From Palsa-1248 sp963737835 (GTDB taxonomy: Bacteria > Gemmatimonadota > Gemmatimonadetes > Gemmatimonadales > Gemmatimonadaceae): DNA of 64,000 bases. Made by a program: the position numbers and the translations under genes. The stretch lies in assembly GCA_963737835.1 (NCBI GenBank), contig CAVTUH010000001.1, positions 868,001 through 932,000 of the forward strand, read 5' to 3'. Positions within the stretch are counted from its first letter, which is position 1; each line of letters begins with the position of its first letter. Positions 26,912-36,778 of the stretch are shown here, piece after piece. The notes below the pieces were generated by a model. That model saw only the letters and a list, made by a program, of their open reading frames with translations. It made no database searches and was not told where the DNA came from.

Positions 26912-28503
26912 TCAGTTACACTGGGGCGTGATGTTGCCGTTCCGCGCGCTGTTGTCGGCGACCGGAATCGGCTCGATCATCGCGTGCGTGTCGTTCTTCC
27001 ACGTCGTGGTGTATTGCATCTCCACCCCGTAGTTTCGGATCATGATTGTGCGGTACTCGCCGGTTTCCAGTAGGTTCAATGCACGGAACTCGTGGAGAAG
27101 CTGCGCACGAATAGCGGCAAACCCTACCGGTGTAACGGGGGTTGTGCCTGCCGCAGCGCGCACCGCGTTCATCAGCGAGATAGCGCTGGCACTGTTCCCC
27201 AATCCGAGCTGAATCGCCGCATCGACGAGTACCATGTCTTCGTTGCGGACGATGGGCATTGGAGACGTCGCAGCCGGGTACGTCCCAATCGTCTGTTGCA
27301 GCTTGACGACCGAGTTGTAGTTCGTCTGCCCCGGGGGCGCGAAGTTGGTGATGATCTTCCCAGCCCGCCGATCGGCCGCATCCGCGATGATCTCGCTGTC
27401 GGCGTTGTCCATGACGAACATGGAGGTGACGCCCTCGAAGTACGGGTTCGGCTGATCGCCGGATGCCCCGCTGAACGAATGGTATACCCCGAGCGGATCA
27501 CCGTAGTCAGCCGGGGTCGTTTGGACGTATTCGACCGCGCCTCCGTTGAAGATGAATGTTGCCTTGGCTGCGCTGTCTGCACTGGCGAGCGCCGGCACGT
27601 TCGGCACGCCCGGGCCGGCTTCGCTGGGAGCGTTGGCTCCCCCAACTGCCGCGCAATTGCGTACGCGTACTCGAGGCCGGCCTTCGCTCGCAGCGCTCGA
27701 TTAAACCCGGAGAAAGACCCGGGCGTGTTTGCTGGCCCGGCCAGGGTCGCGGCCGCGAAACCCGGCGGAAGGATGACGGGGAGCGGACCTTGTTTTCCTC
27801 CCGCGGGAGCCCCGGCGTCCAGGTTGACCTCCGCTGAATCGAGCAACGCCGTGATGTACGCCCACACGTCCTTGTTGCAGAGAATTGGTGCAACCTGGCC
27901 CGCTGGCATGTCGACCCCATACACCGGGACGCCATTGCTGTCACGCGTCTCGGCCATGAGCATAAAGTTGTATGCCTTCACCGTCTGGGCGACGCCCTTG
28001 ATCAGGTTTGCATCGCTCGCCGAATACGCGGGTTTGACACCCGGCAGGTTGGTGAGGATGAGATTCGCGTTCTTCACCACCAGGAACTCGTCATTCCACA
28101 CCACGCCGCCGTAGAAGTCGCCGTTCGGAATCGCAAGACCGTCACCCAGCCATTCCGTGATGTAGCGGCTGTCGGTGTTGATGAAATTCCCTGCGTCGCG
28201 CCCGAACGACGACATCGCCTGAAGGTAGTAGTACATATCGGTGCCGCCGGTTGTCGACCCACGCGTGAGCGCAAACAAACCCGTAACCTGCTGTTGGATG
28301 CCCGACTGCGTCGTGGGATCGATGCTCGGCGACTGATAGTTCGGGACTTCCGGATCCTGACACGCGGCCAAGGCGCACAGGGCCACCACCAAAATACCGC
28401 ACCTGCCACGAGAAACTGACCCCGTGCGGGTAGGGGCGACTCCACGCGTCGCCCGTGTTGGACTCGGGCCGACGCCATGCGTCGCCCGTATTGGGTACGT
28501 CAT
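26912..28503 (-). pseudogene. SusD/RagB-family lipoprotein, frameshifted
   Basis: Outer-membrane substrate-binding partner of the SusC-type protein encoded directly upstream. A lipoprotein signal (GILVVALCALAACQDPE) precedes typical SusD regions such as WNDEFLVVKNANLILTNLP and AETRDSNGVPVYGVDMP. The N-terminal frame runs to YAYAIARQLGE; the true continuation ANAPSEAGPGVPNVPALASA lies in another frame and reaches TAG/TGA-type stop at 26912 (end ITPQCN). One missing base in the five-base C run at 27639-27643 (plus strand) explains it. The ATG is only 2 bp after the SusC stop. The first 30 codons are made of two palindromic repeats (28434-28494), which lengthen the region before the hydrophobic signal. 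Confidence 0.87.
28434..28494. repeat. two palindromic REP-like units inside the SusD 5' end
   Basis: Units of about 28 bp at 28434-28461 and 28466-28494 share the core GCGTCGCCCGT followed by TTGG. Each is self-complementary (CGACGC-cat-GCGTCG in the second; GCGAC...GTCGC in the first). They are translated in frame as the repeated peptide ATHGVGPSPTRATRGVAPT. Confidence 0.75.
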
Positions 28504-28505
28504 GG

Positions 28506-31500
28506 TCAGAACCCCAGGTCGAGTGAGATGAAGAAGCTGCGAGCCGGCGGATACGGTGTGACCTCCTGGCCACGAGTGACTTGCACATTGCCGAAGTTGC
28601 TCACCTCAGGGTCCAGCCCGAGGTAGTTCGGATAGATGTCGATGAGATTGCGCCCGGACAGCTGCAGGCGAGCGGAGGTGATCCGCAGACTCTGCATACG
28701 GGTCAGCCACTGGCTCGGCAGATCATAGCTCAGCGTGACCTCGCGCAGCTTGAGATAGGTTGCTGGCTCGACATAGGGCGTGCCCTGCGGGGTCGCGCTG
28801 GCCTCCGCCACGCGCTGAGCCGTCCCGGCCGCATCAGCCCAGAGACCTGGGCCATAGTCGAAGTAACCCAGTGTCAGGTTCGACGCGGTGCCACCCCTCA
28901 CCCAGTCCCACAACCCGTAAATGTGGAAGCGCCGGTAATTGAACTCGTTGCCCCAGCTCGCCATGAAGTCCGGCTGCTCATTGCCAACGCCCAACGGCAC
29001 GCCCTGCGCGTTCAGGATCGACGAGTTCACGATCCACGATACGGGCTTGCCCTGCTGGATCCAGGTGTTCCCATAGATCCCGCCAAACTGATTGCCTGCG
29101 GCGAATCCCGGCCCTGGCAGGAAGTCGACGTTGCTGTAGTTGCGCGTGAACGTCCCCGTCGACACCCACGTCAGGCTGTTCTTCAGCTGCACTGGCGTTA
29201 CCGCGAGCGAGATCTCGGCACCCCGATTCGTGAATTGGCCGCCGTTGAGCCACTGTTGCGTGGTACCCTCGCTCGGCGCCGTGCTCTCCAGGAGCAGCAG
29301 GTTGCTGATGCGCTTCTGGTATACGGTGAACGAGAGCTGCGCCCGCGACCTGAACATCGTCGCGTCGAATCCGGTCTCGATTTCGGCGTTGGTCTCGGGC
29401 TTGATGGAGGGATCGTCGACGGTGGCCGACGTGCCGACTCCCGCCAAGCCACCAATGTGTTGAAGCTGCAGGTTGTTGTAGCCGGTGTACTGAAGCCCAT
29501 AGAGCGGGTCCGTGCCCGAAACGCCCGAGGCCGCGCGCAGCTTGAGCTCGTCGATGAAGCCGACGAACTGCGGGACCCGATAGGACAGCGCGTACTTCGG
29601 ATACGCATAGTACTTGCCGATGTCGCCGTTGTCCGTGCTCCGCTGCGCCGTCACGCCAGCGCTGAGCGTGAGCCGCTGGTTGAGCGTCAGGAATTGCTCC
29701 TGCCCGTAGAACGACATCGTGCGCGAGGCAGACTGGTAGTCGAACACCGTCTGTACTGCGGCGGCGGTCGGTGTCGCGATGCCGGTCGGCAGACCCTGGC
29801 CGACGTTGTACGGATTGCTCAGTGTGCGTTGGTCGCGTGTCCACCCAACCGACGTCGTGGCGTCGATGTACTGGCCGGACGTGTAGTGGTGAACCAGGTT
29901 CAACGCCCAATTCGTATAGTTGGTGTTGGCCGCGAGGTTCGTCACTGTCCCATCGAGCGGCTGGACCTGTTCGATCTGCAATTGCGGCGGCGCGTAGAAG
30001 CGGTCCGTCTGGTTCGCCAGGTCTGCGCCGCCCAGGGCCGTGAAGTTGAGGCTTTGCCGCTCGTTGGTGAAGATGCGCCAGCTGATGTTGCCACCACCGA
30101 CGAAGCGGGTGACGTCCTCCGGCGTCTGGATCAGCGCCGCGTCGGCGAAAGGATTGGCGTTGGCCCATTGGTTGGCAGCGTACCCGCCGTAGTTCGCGGT
30201 CGCTGGTCCGGTGTGCGTGTTCAGGTTCATGAACTGCGGCGTAAACGCGAAGACGTCGTACGGCGCGATCCCGACGTTGTCGTTGCCCGAAATGCCGCGA
30301 ATGGTCTGCGAATGCGCGTAGTACAGGTTCGCGGTCGCAGACAGCGAGTTCGATATCGCCTCGGTGACGTTCGCGCGGGCCGCCTGCTTGTTGTAGCCCG
30401 TGTTGATCGTGATGCCGTTGTCGTACTTCGCCAGGGCTGACAGGAAGTACTGCGTGGTGCCTTGAGCGCCGCGTAAACTGAGGTCGCCCTCGTACGAGGC
30501 TTCTCCGCCGCCGAACAGCTCATTCTGATAATTGCAGTTGCACTGATACGTGCCCGCCGGCATGGTCCCACCGACATACTGCTTCCACCACGCCGCGGCC
30601 GACGCTTCCGTCGGGAACGTGGTCATGTCGATCGTGTGCGCGTCGGTGAACGTACCGAGTTTACCGGTGAGGTCCCACCTGGCCTTGCCCGCCACGCCTT
30701 TTCTCGTGGTGATCACGACGACGCCCGAGCCGGCACGGGATCCGTAGATCGCCGACGCGGAGGCGCCCTTCAACACCTGGATCGACTCGATGTCGTTCGG
30801 ATTGAGGTCCGCGACGCGATTCGGGCTGTTGTCCTGGTTGTTTTGCACGATCGTGTTGTTGAGCGCACCCGTGATCGCGTTCTCACCCGAGTTGACCGTT
30901 TCGTTGTCGATGATGACGCCGTCGACGACGTACAGCGGACTGGCGTTCGCATTGATCGACGTGATCCCGCGGATCTGGATCTGCATCCCGCCACCCGGTG
31001 CACCGCCATTGTTCTGTTGGATCTCAGCCCCCGGGACCTTGCCCTGGAGCGCGTTCTCGATCGTCGGCGCCGGCACCTGGTTGATCTGATCCGCGTTCAG
31101 CACCGTGGTGCTGAGCGGCGAGTTCTGCGACGAGATGCTGGTCGCCGCGCCGGTAATGACCTGCGCCTCGAGTTGCAACACATCCTGCGTCATGGCGATG
31201 GCGACCGTGCCCTGATCGGCTGCCACTGGCAGCGTCGCGGGCTGATAGCCAATGCGTCGTGCAGTGAGCGTAACAGTCGCGGCCGGGACTCCGTTGATCC
31301 GGAACGTCCCACTGTCCGTCGTGGTCGCCCCCAACGTGGTACCACTGACCAGTACCGCGGCGCCCGGTACCGGTGCGCTGTTCCCCGCATCCGTGACTCG
31401 TCCCGTGAGTGTCCGCTGCGCCTGGGACGTGGCGACGACGGCACATATGCCGACTGCCACGCCCAGAAGCACGCGTCCGATCCGGGCCATTGCTCCAACC

Positions 31501-31514
31501 ACGTTCTCGTTCAC
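28506..31514 (-). CDS. SusC/RagA-family TonB-linked outer membrane protein
   Basis: About 1002 aa. After the signal peptide (VLLGVAVGICAVVATSQAQ) comes a carboxypeptidase-regulatory-like domain (LTGRVTDAGNSAPVPGAAVLV). The plug domain follows, with PLYVVDGVIIDN and the SusC hallmark IESIQVLKGASASAIYGSRAGSGVVVITTRKG, then a 22-strand barrel ending in an aromatic residue (SFFISLDLGF). It works with SusD to take up oligosaccharides, peptides or other large ligands across the outer membrane, powered by TonB. GTG 31514 has GGAGGCAAC directly upstream and is preferred over the open frame to 31604. Gemmatimonadota carry many such pairs that are not limited to glycans, so the ligand is open. Confidence 0.95.
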   Translation of the reverse strand: MNENVVGAMARIGRVLLGVAVGICAVVATSQAQRTLTGRVTDAGNSAPVPGAAVLVSGTTLGATTTDSGTFRINGVPAATVTLTARRIGYQPATLPVAADQGTVAIAMTQDVLQLEAQVITGAATSISSQNSPLSTTVLNADQINQVPAPTIENALQGKVPGAEIQQNNGGAPGGGMQIQIRGITSINANASPLYVVDGVIIDNETVNSGENAITGALNNTIVQNNQDNSPNRVADLNPNDIESIQVLKGASASAIYGSRAGSGVVVITTRKGVAGKARWDLTGKLGTFTDAHTIDMTTFPTEASAAAWWKQYVGGTMPAGTYQCNCNYQNELFGGGEASYEGDLSLRGAQGTTQYFLSALAKYDNGITINTGYNKQAARANVTEAISNSLSATANLYYAHSQTIRGISGNDNVGIAPYDVFAFTPQFMNLNTHTGPATANYGGYAANQWANANPFADAALIQTPEDVTRFVGGGNISWRIFTNERQSLNFTALGGADLANQTDRFYAPPQLQIEQVQPLDGTVTNLAANTNYTNWALNLVHHYTSGQYIDATTSVGWTRDQRTLSNPYNVGQGLPTGIATPTAAAVQTVFDYQSASRTMSFYGQEQFLTLNQRLTLSAGVTAQRSTDNGDIGKYYAYPKYALSYRVPQFVGFIDELKLRAASGVSGTDPLYGLQYTGYNNLQLQHIGGLAGVGTSATVDDPSIKPETNAEIETGFDATMFRSRAQLSFTVYQKRISNLLLLESTAPSEGTTQQWLNGGQFTNRGAEISLAVTPVQLKNSLTWVSTGTFTRNYSNVDFLPGPGFAAGNQFGGIYGNTWIQQGKPVSWIVNSSILNAQGVPLGVGNEQPDFMASWGNEFNYRRFHIYGLWDWVRGGTASNLTLGYFDYGPGLWADAAGTAQRVAEASATPQGTPYVEPATYLKLREVTLSYDLPSQWLTRMQSLRITSARLQLSGRNLIDIYPNYLGLDPEVSNFGNVQVTRGQEVTPYPPARSFFISLDLGF

Positions 31515-32110
31515 GTTGCCTCCGAACGTTGAGGTACTGGGATGACCCGCATGTATTGGAACCCGGCACGATTGGCGCAGCACGCACCTCCCGGTTGATG
31601 TCATCAGCCAGATCGTGATCGCGGCTCACGCGCGCACAGACCACGTGCACAGCCCGGTGGTGGCGATTGACCAGCGTCCCCATCGCGCACCGTTACCGGT
31701 CTGCACCGCAGCCCTTAGCGGCTCGTCGGAGCAATGTCCGAAAAGCGTGTGCGTGGCGCGCATTTTCAGATTAGACCGGGCGTGCTGCCTGGCGTGTTAC
31801 AGCGTAACGCGGCCGGCCGAACACGGCGGCGCTGCTTATCCGCTACTCACTTCGACAAGGGACGCGCCCGTCGCGGTGCTGAGCGAGGAGCGGAAGGTGC
31901 GGGACGTCTGGCCTCGCTTACGCCCGGCTCGTAAGCTTTTGCCGGTCTCGGACATGGTGAGTATGGCGTGGCGGCTGCTGCCGACGACGACACTTCGCAG
32001 TGCCGCGCCAAGGCCAAATCCTGCGCGCCGGAACTGATGGCAGGGCGTTGCCAATGCGCGAGTTGGGAGGCATAGGTGCGAAGTCGCCGTGATCCTGTAG
32101 GTTTGGGGGC
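31515..32110. other. 596-bp intergenic region between SusC and ATP-grasp genes
   Basis: Divergent promoter region for SusC (minus) and the ATP-grasp gene (plus). Open frames here have atypical composition and no homology I recognise. A stretch near 31850-31905 (CACTTCGACAAGG, then GTGCTGAGCGAGGAG) resembles a decayed intergenic repeat. No clear promoter boxes were identified. Confidence 0.4.
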
Positions 32111-33190
32111 GTGAACCCGGTTCGCCACATGACCAACTGGTTGCGCGTCACGAGACTGTGGCGCCGCGTCGAAGGCCTGCGCCAGCACACACCGTTGGTC
32201 GTGCTCGAGTACAACGCGTATCAGGACGATGGGTATGCCATTCGAGTACTCGAGCCTCGGGCACTCCACGTGCGCCTGCGTCCCGGCGAGCCAGCCGCGC
32301 GGGTCTTGGCCGCTGTCCCTGATGACGCGCGGACGGTGATGCTGCACGTGGACGCGAGCCGGACGGATGGCTTCATCGCCGACGCGCCCGCGTTGTGGGA
32401 CGCTTTGCGTCACCGCGGCGTGCGCATTCTCAACGCTGGCGCGACGGACATTCGCAAACGCACGCTGCACGCACGGTGCGAGGCGCTTGGCGTGCCGTCG
32501 GCAGCCACCACGCGCGACGGCTCGCCCGACGAGCGTCTCATCATCAAGACCAATCTCAACAGCGCCGGTGCGCCTGAACGTCTCTTGGCTAGCCGAGGGA
32601 ACAGAGTCGGCCGCCAGTTCGCGCAGGAGTTGAACGCCGGGAGGCTCGATGCGTCCGACTACCGTGTTTGCCGGCGCGATGAGGTGCCGCCCGCCGTGTG
32701 GTCGGACCCGACGCTCGTAGTCGAGCGGTTCATCAGTAATCCAGAAGGGATCTACTTCCGCGTCCACACCGTCGGCCGGGCGACCTGTGTCGCCGAGATC
32801 TGGAACACACTCGACATCAAGAAGGGCACCACGGGTGTGGTGCGCCGATTCAACCACTTCTACTGGACGACGGCCGACGGCGACGAGGCCGTGGGCCCGT
32901 CTCACGAGACCGCGGCACGAGTGGCGGCGCTCGTGCGCCAAGTCCACGACGCCATGGGCATCGGCTACGGCGCTAGCGACTGTGTCATGGACGAGACAAC
33001 GCGCGCGCTGATCGTCGTCGACGTCAACAAGACGCCGGGCGCCGGCTCCATGGCCGCGCGACCTGACATCGTCGCGCATCTCCGGCGAGGCTTCGACGAC
33101 CTGCTCGACCGCCTCGCCGCGGAGGCCATCGTCTCGACGCTCGCTGAGCCCGCGGAGCCAGCCATGGCAGCCGTCACGAGAGACGACTAA
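32111..33190 (+). CDS. ATP-grasp-fold protein of unknown substrate
   Basis: A 359-aa protein starting at GTG 32111. The ATP-grasp pattern is partly visible. RLIIKTNLNSAG looks like the lysine-bearing ATP-binding strand, TLVVERFI like the hinge, and DCVMDETTRALIVVDVNKTPG like the metal-binding acid and Asn segment (D/E-x-N). The N-terminal part (LVVLEYNAYQDDGYAIRV, GVRILNAGATDIRKR) resembles a pre-ATP-grasp domain and the region that precedes it in RimK-like ligases. Such enzymes form amide or ester bonds using ATP. No product can be named. Its stop abuts the stop of the convergent amidase gene with no gap. Confidence 0.7.
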   Translation: MNPVRHMTNWLRVTRLWRRVEGLRQHTPLVVLEYNAYQDDGYAIRVLEPRALHVRLRPGEPAARVLAAVPDDARTVMLHVDASRTDGFIADAPALWDALRHRGVRILNAGATDIRKRTLHARCEALGVPSAATTRDGSPDERLIIKTNLNSAGAPERLLASRGNRVGRQFAQELNAGRLDASDYRVCRRDEVPPAVWSDPTLVVERFISNPEGIYFRVHTVGRATCVAEIWNTLDIKKGTTGVVRRFNHFYWTTADGDEAVGPSHETAARVAALVRQVHDAMGIGYGASDCVMDETTRALIVVDVNKTPGAGSMAARPDIVAHLRRGFDDLLDRLAAEAIVSTLAEPAEPAMAAVTRDD

Positions 33191-34588
33191 CTAGGCCGGG
33201 GATCGAGTATGCCACGCAGTGGCACACTCGTATGCGTGCCCGAGGCGCAATACTGCGGCGTCGCCGCCGAGCGGACCGGTGATCTGCATCCCGATGGGGA
33301 ACCCGTCGCGCGTGAAGCCGCATGGGACGGAGACCGTCGGAAGACCAAAAAAATTGAACGGGCGCGTATTGCGCAGCGTAACGACTTCCTTGCCCCGGAG
33401 CGTGTTCGGATCCGCCAGGAGGTCCGCGATGGCGAACGGCGGTACAGGGACGGTTGGTGTGATGATGAGGTCCACTGTTTGAAATACTCGGGGGAGAGAG
33501 TGCCGCGTCTCGTCGAGCACACGCAGGCTCTCTCGGTACAGTACCGGGTCAACGCTCGCGCCGCCTTCGAGGCGCTTGAGCGTCTCAGGCTGATACTGCT
33601 CGGGCGTCTTGGCCAGGCGATCGCGATGACCCGCATACGCTTCGGCCGCGAGGATGGACGCATACGCGCGCTGAACCGACAGGTATTGAGCCTCCCCGCC
33701 GAGCGGCGCCAAATCGTGCAGGCTGGCACCCAGTTGCGCGAGAACAGCCAGCGCCGCCTCGAGGGCGCTCTGCACGTCCGGATGGAGGGCATCGTAGAAG
33801 AACGCGCGCGGAATTCCCAGTCGAGGAGCAGAGTGTCCGGCGGTCAGGCCGTCGACGTAATCGGGAACCGGGAGATGCGCGCTCGTTGAGTCCTGAGCAT
33901 CGTGCCCGGCCATTGCCTGGAGCATATGCGCCGCGTCCTGCACCGAGCGGGTCATCGGGCCGACGTGATCCATCGACGCGGCGAGGGGAATCACGCCGCG
34001 GTTGCTCACCAGCCCGTAACTAGGTTTGAGCCCTACGACGCCGCAGATCGCCGCCGGCTGGCGGACCGACCCGCCGGTATCGGTGCCGATCGCGCCATAA
34101 CACAGACCGGCCGCGACCGCCGCTGCGGAGCCGCCGGAGGAGCCACCAGTGCTGTAGCCCGGATTCCAGGGGTTCCGCACGGGTCCGAAGTAGCTGATGA
34201 CTGAGCTCCCGCCGTACGCGAACTCGTGCAGGTTGAGTTTGCCGAGGATCACCGCACCGGCATGCTTGAGACGCCGCACGACCTCCGCGTCCTCGCGCGG
34301 AACATTGTCCTTCAGCGCAGCGCTTGCCGCCGTCGTCCGCGCGCCGGCCGTCTGCACATTGTCTTTCAGCGCGATCGGTATCCCGTGCAGCGGCCCCTTT
34401 GATCGGTTCCGTGCTATCGCGGCCTCCGCCTCCCGCGCCTCCGCCAGCGCTGTGGCCGCAGTCACCGTGATGAACGCGTTCAATCGGGGGTTCAGCTCTT
34501 CAATGCGGCGGAGGCAGGCCCCGGTCAATTCGACGGGTGAGACTTGGCGCGTCTGAACGAGGCGGGCGGCATCGGAAAGGCTAAGCAT
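33191..34588 (-). CDS. amidase-signature family hydrolase
   Basis: A 465-aa amidase of the GatA-like amidase-signature family. The Ser-cisSer-Lys triad is visible: Lys in IALKDNVQTAG, cis-Ser in STGGSSGGSAAAVAAGL, and nucleophile Ser in GTDTGGSVRQPA. The following GVVGLKPSYGLVSNRGVIPLAASMDHVGPM is typical. No GatB or GatC gene is nearby, so this is probably a stand-alone amidase acting on small amides rather than the tRNA amidotransferase subunit. ATG 34588 begins MLSLSDAARLVQ, a normal family N-terminus. The gene ends exactly where the convergent ATP-grasp gene ends. Confidence 0.93.
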   Translation of the reverse strand: MLSLSDAARLVQTRQVSPVELTGACLRRIEELNPRLNAFITVTAATALAEAREAEAAIARNRSKGPLHGIPIALKDNVQTAGARTTAASAALKDNVPREDAEVVRRLKHAGAVILGKLNLHEFAYGGSSVISYFGPVRNPWNPGYSTGGSSGGSAAAVAAGLCYGAIGTDTGGSVRQPAAICGVVGLKPSYGLVSNRGVIPLAASMDHVGPMTRSVQDAAHMLQAMAGHDAQDSTSAHLPVPDYVDGLTAGHSAPRLGIPRAFFYDALHPDVQSALEAALAVLAQLGASLHDLAPLGGEAQYLSVQRAYASILAAEAYAGHRDRLAKTPEQYQPETLKRLEGGASVDPVLYRESLRVLDETRHSLPRVFQTVDLIITPTVPVPPFAIADLLADPNTLRGKEVVTLRNTRPFNFFGLPTVSVPCGFTRDGFPIGMQITGPLGGDAAVLRLGHAYECATAWHTRSPA

Positions 34589-34633
34589 GAAGCGTGGTAA
34601 GCAATTTCCCGGCCGCGATGAATGCAGACCCTG

Positions 34634-34960
34634 CTAGACCTCGAACAGCTCGCCGAACAGCTCTCGCACTCGCTCTTTGGCCACTTTGAAGGCTTTGCGG
34701 CCAGCAGGTGTGGCGCGGTAGACGCGGCGACTACGTCGCCCGTCGCGCTCCTCGGTGGCCCGCAGGTACCCCTTACGCTCGAGGCCGTGCAGGATCGGGT
34801 AGAGCGTGCCCGGACTCAGGCGGTATCCATGCCGCGCGAGCTCTTCGATCATCCATAATCCGTAGATGGGACCTTCCACCACCGCATGATGGAGAACGTG
34901 GAGACGAATGAAACCCGCATAAAGATCCTTGTCGTCCGTCGAAGCTCGCGAGGATCGCAT
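34634..34960 (-). CDS. PadR-family transcriptional regulator
   Basis: A 108-aa winged-helix regulator: FIRLHVLHHAVVEGPIYGLWMIEELARHG, then YRLSPGTLYPILHGLERKGYL (recognition helix region) and a wing VYRATPAGRKAF. The dimerisation helix is very short. It is divergent from a TolC/RND/membrane-fusion operon, the classic arrangement for a PadR repressor of an efflux pump. ATG 34960 is chosen because the frame upstream to 35086 lacks PadR-like sequence; no good ribosome site precedes it, so the mRNA may be leaderless or the start may differ. Confidence 0.88.
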   Translation of the reverse strand: MRSSRASTDDKDLYAGFIRLHVLHHAVVEGPIYGLWMIEELARHGYRLSPGTLYPILHGLERKGYLRATEERDGRRSRRVYRATPAGRKAFKVAKERVRELFGELFEV

Positions 34961-35347
34961 CAAAGGAGGTTCGAGAGTGCGATAAGTGCGATACAGTATG
35001 CCCCTCGCGACCCGTCCCTGCAACGGGGCAGTGCCGACCGGGTCGCGGAGTATCAATTCCCGCGTCGCACAGGAATCCCAGCGCAAAGCCGCGGCGGTCG
35101 CGATTCGACGGAGGATCTGTCACTGCAGTGTGTCGATATGGAATGAGACATCTCGAATGACCGAGGCACCTCGGCATGGCGTCGAATGGCGATATCGAAA
35201 CGCGATACCTATATTATCGCGGCGTCGTGCTTGATGGGACGGGGCTCCGCGTACTCGGCGCGCATCCACGCTGGCGCCGCCGGGCATTCGACCGATGTGC
35301 CAGACGCGGGGGCGCGTGCGGACGCCACTAGATAACGGCGAGACCGG
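34961..35347. promoter_or_regulatory. divergent control region of PadR gene and efflux operon
   Basis: Region between two divergent genes, without coding sequence. It contains an inverted repeat TATCG-AAACG-CGATA at 35193-35207, next to a TATATTAT stretch that may be a -10 box. It also holds two tandem GTGCGATA copies near 34977-34993. Both are A/T-containing words in a GC-rich background and are candidate PadR operators. A perfect AAAGGAGGT (34962-34970) on the plus strand leads to no credible gene. Confidence 0.55.
35193..35207. promoter_or_regulatory. candidate PadR operator
   Basis: TATCG and CGATA form a perfect 5-bp inverted repeat with a 5-nt spacer, 141 bp upstream of the TolC-like start. 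Position and palindromy fit a PadR-type site; binding is inferred. Confidence 0.4.
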
Positions 35348-36776
35348 ATGAACGACGGTTCGAAGCACCTGTGCGCCTGGGTAACGGGTATGTGCGTCGC
35401 GGCCGCTTTCCCGGCCCTGTCTTTCGCACAAGCGGCACAAGGTCCGTCAAGTGTTCTGACGCTCGCGGGCGCCCTCCACTATGCGATCGATCATTACCCG
35501 GCTGTTCGAGCGTCGCTCGAGCAACTGTCGGCTGCCCGGGCAGGCGTCGCGCTGGCACGTACCCAATACCTACCGCAGCTCTCCGGAGTGTACCAGACCG
35601 GCCGCGCCACGCAGAACCAGGTGCTGGGCATCTCGGTTGCCCACTCCGATGAACCCGGCGGTCGAGGGCCCGCTGGGATCGGCCAGCTCAGAGAGCTATT
35701 GGAACAGCCAGGCAGAAGCGCTCCTGTCCTGGGAGCCGCTCGACTTCGGCCTGCGATCCGCAACGGTCGTGCAAGCACGGTCCGCGCAATCCCGGTCCGA
35801 AGCCCAACTCGCCGTGACGCGACTGCAAGTGGCGGCCGCCGTCGGAACCTCGTTTCTCCAAGTCGTCGGCGATGCGCGCACCGCGACTGCTGCTCAGGCC
35901 AACGTGGAGCGCTGGCAAGCGTTCACCAACACGGTGCATGCGGTCGTTGCGAATCAACTGCGCCCGGGAGTCGACGCCGCCCGTGCCGACGCACAACTGG
36001 CGCAGGCCAAGACTCAGTTGTACCAAGCGCAGGCGGCTGAGCAGGCGGGTCTCGCCACGCTGGCCGCGCTGCTGGGAGTGGCGGACAGCGCCCTCACGCT
36101 CGACACCGCGGCGCTGCTCACTCAGCTGCCCGCCGACTCGTTGCCGAACGTGGGTCCGGAGAGCAGCCCCTTTGCCCGGGACCAGGCGGCTGTCGTTCGA
36201 CAGGAAGAGGCGCAGCACGATGTATTGAGCCGAAGCAACTACCCTCGACTTTTTCTGCAGGCGGAAGGGTTCGCCAGAGGGAGCGAAGTTCCGACCAATG
36301 GAGCGATCGTCGGGAATGCGGACGGCGCGCTGCCTGGGCGCGGCAATTGGGTGGCTGGTGTGACGGTGCTCGTTCCCGACCTTTTCGGGTTCCGGGCCTT
36401 GAGCGTTCAGCGACGGATCGCCGCAGCGCACGAGCGCTCGCAGCAGGCCACCTACGATCGGACGCTCCAAGACGTGAGCGGCCAGATTCACGCGGCCCGG
36501 GCTCGGTTGCGGGCCGCGCGCCTGGTCGCGCAGCAAACTCCCATCGGGCTGACGGCAGCCCAGCAGTCCGAATCGCAGTCTCGCACTCGCTATCAATCGG
36601 GCCTCGCAAGCATCGTGGAGGTGGCGGACGCCGAGGGCCTCTTGGCGCAGGCGGAAGCGGCCGACGCGATTGCCCGCGTGAATGTGTGGCGTGGCCTCTT
36701 CGGCGTCGCGTACGCCCAGGGCGACCTGGAGGATTTCCTGCGAGTCCTGCCCGGCTCGGCAGGGGGAGTGCACTAG
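35348..36776 (+). pseudogene. TolC-family outer membrane efflux protein, frameshifted
   Basis: Outer-membrane channel of a tripartite pump, about 475 codons if repaired. The first part has a signal peptide (WVTGMCVAAAFPALSFAQ) and the TolC start LTLAGALHYAIDHYPAVRASLEQLSAA, then VALARTQYLPQLSGVYQTGRATQNQVLGIS. The frame then changes near 35636. LPTPMNPAVEGPLGS, LLSWEPLDFGLR and the long helices of the second half lie in the other frame and end at 36776 (TAG 36774). One extra base in CGGTT explains it. RND protein starts 3 bases after the stop. With the frameshift as written no functional channel would be made. Confidence 0.85.
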
Positions 36777-36778
36777 CG

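Noticed and set aside
31615..32037. Open frame of 140 aa between SusC and ATP-grasp genes
   Set aside because: Composition rich in Arg/Pro/Cys, no signal or domain, no ribosome site.
31847..33079. Long minus-strand open frame antisense to the ATP-grasp gene
   Set aside because: It mirrors the codon periodicity of the plus-strand gene, has no recognisable domain, and overlaps an intergenic repeat-like stretch. Treated as a GC-driven shadow.
34962..34979. Perfect Shine-Dalgarno AAAGGAGGT followed by GTG on the plus strand
   Set aside because: The GTG is followed by CGA TAA, and the next frame (34986-35234) has no protein-like features. Probably chance within the divergent control region.
35348..36040. 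Short TolC-like protein as an independent gene
   Set aside because: It matches only the TolC N-terminus, then runs into nonsense; the other frame continues the family sequence, so it is one frameshifted gene.
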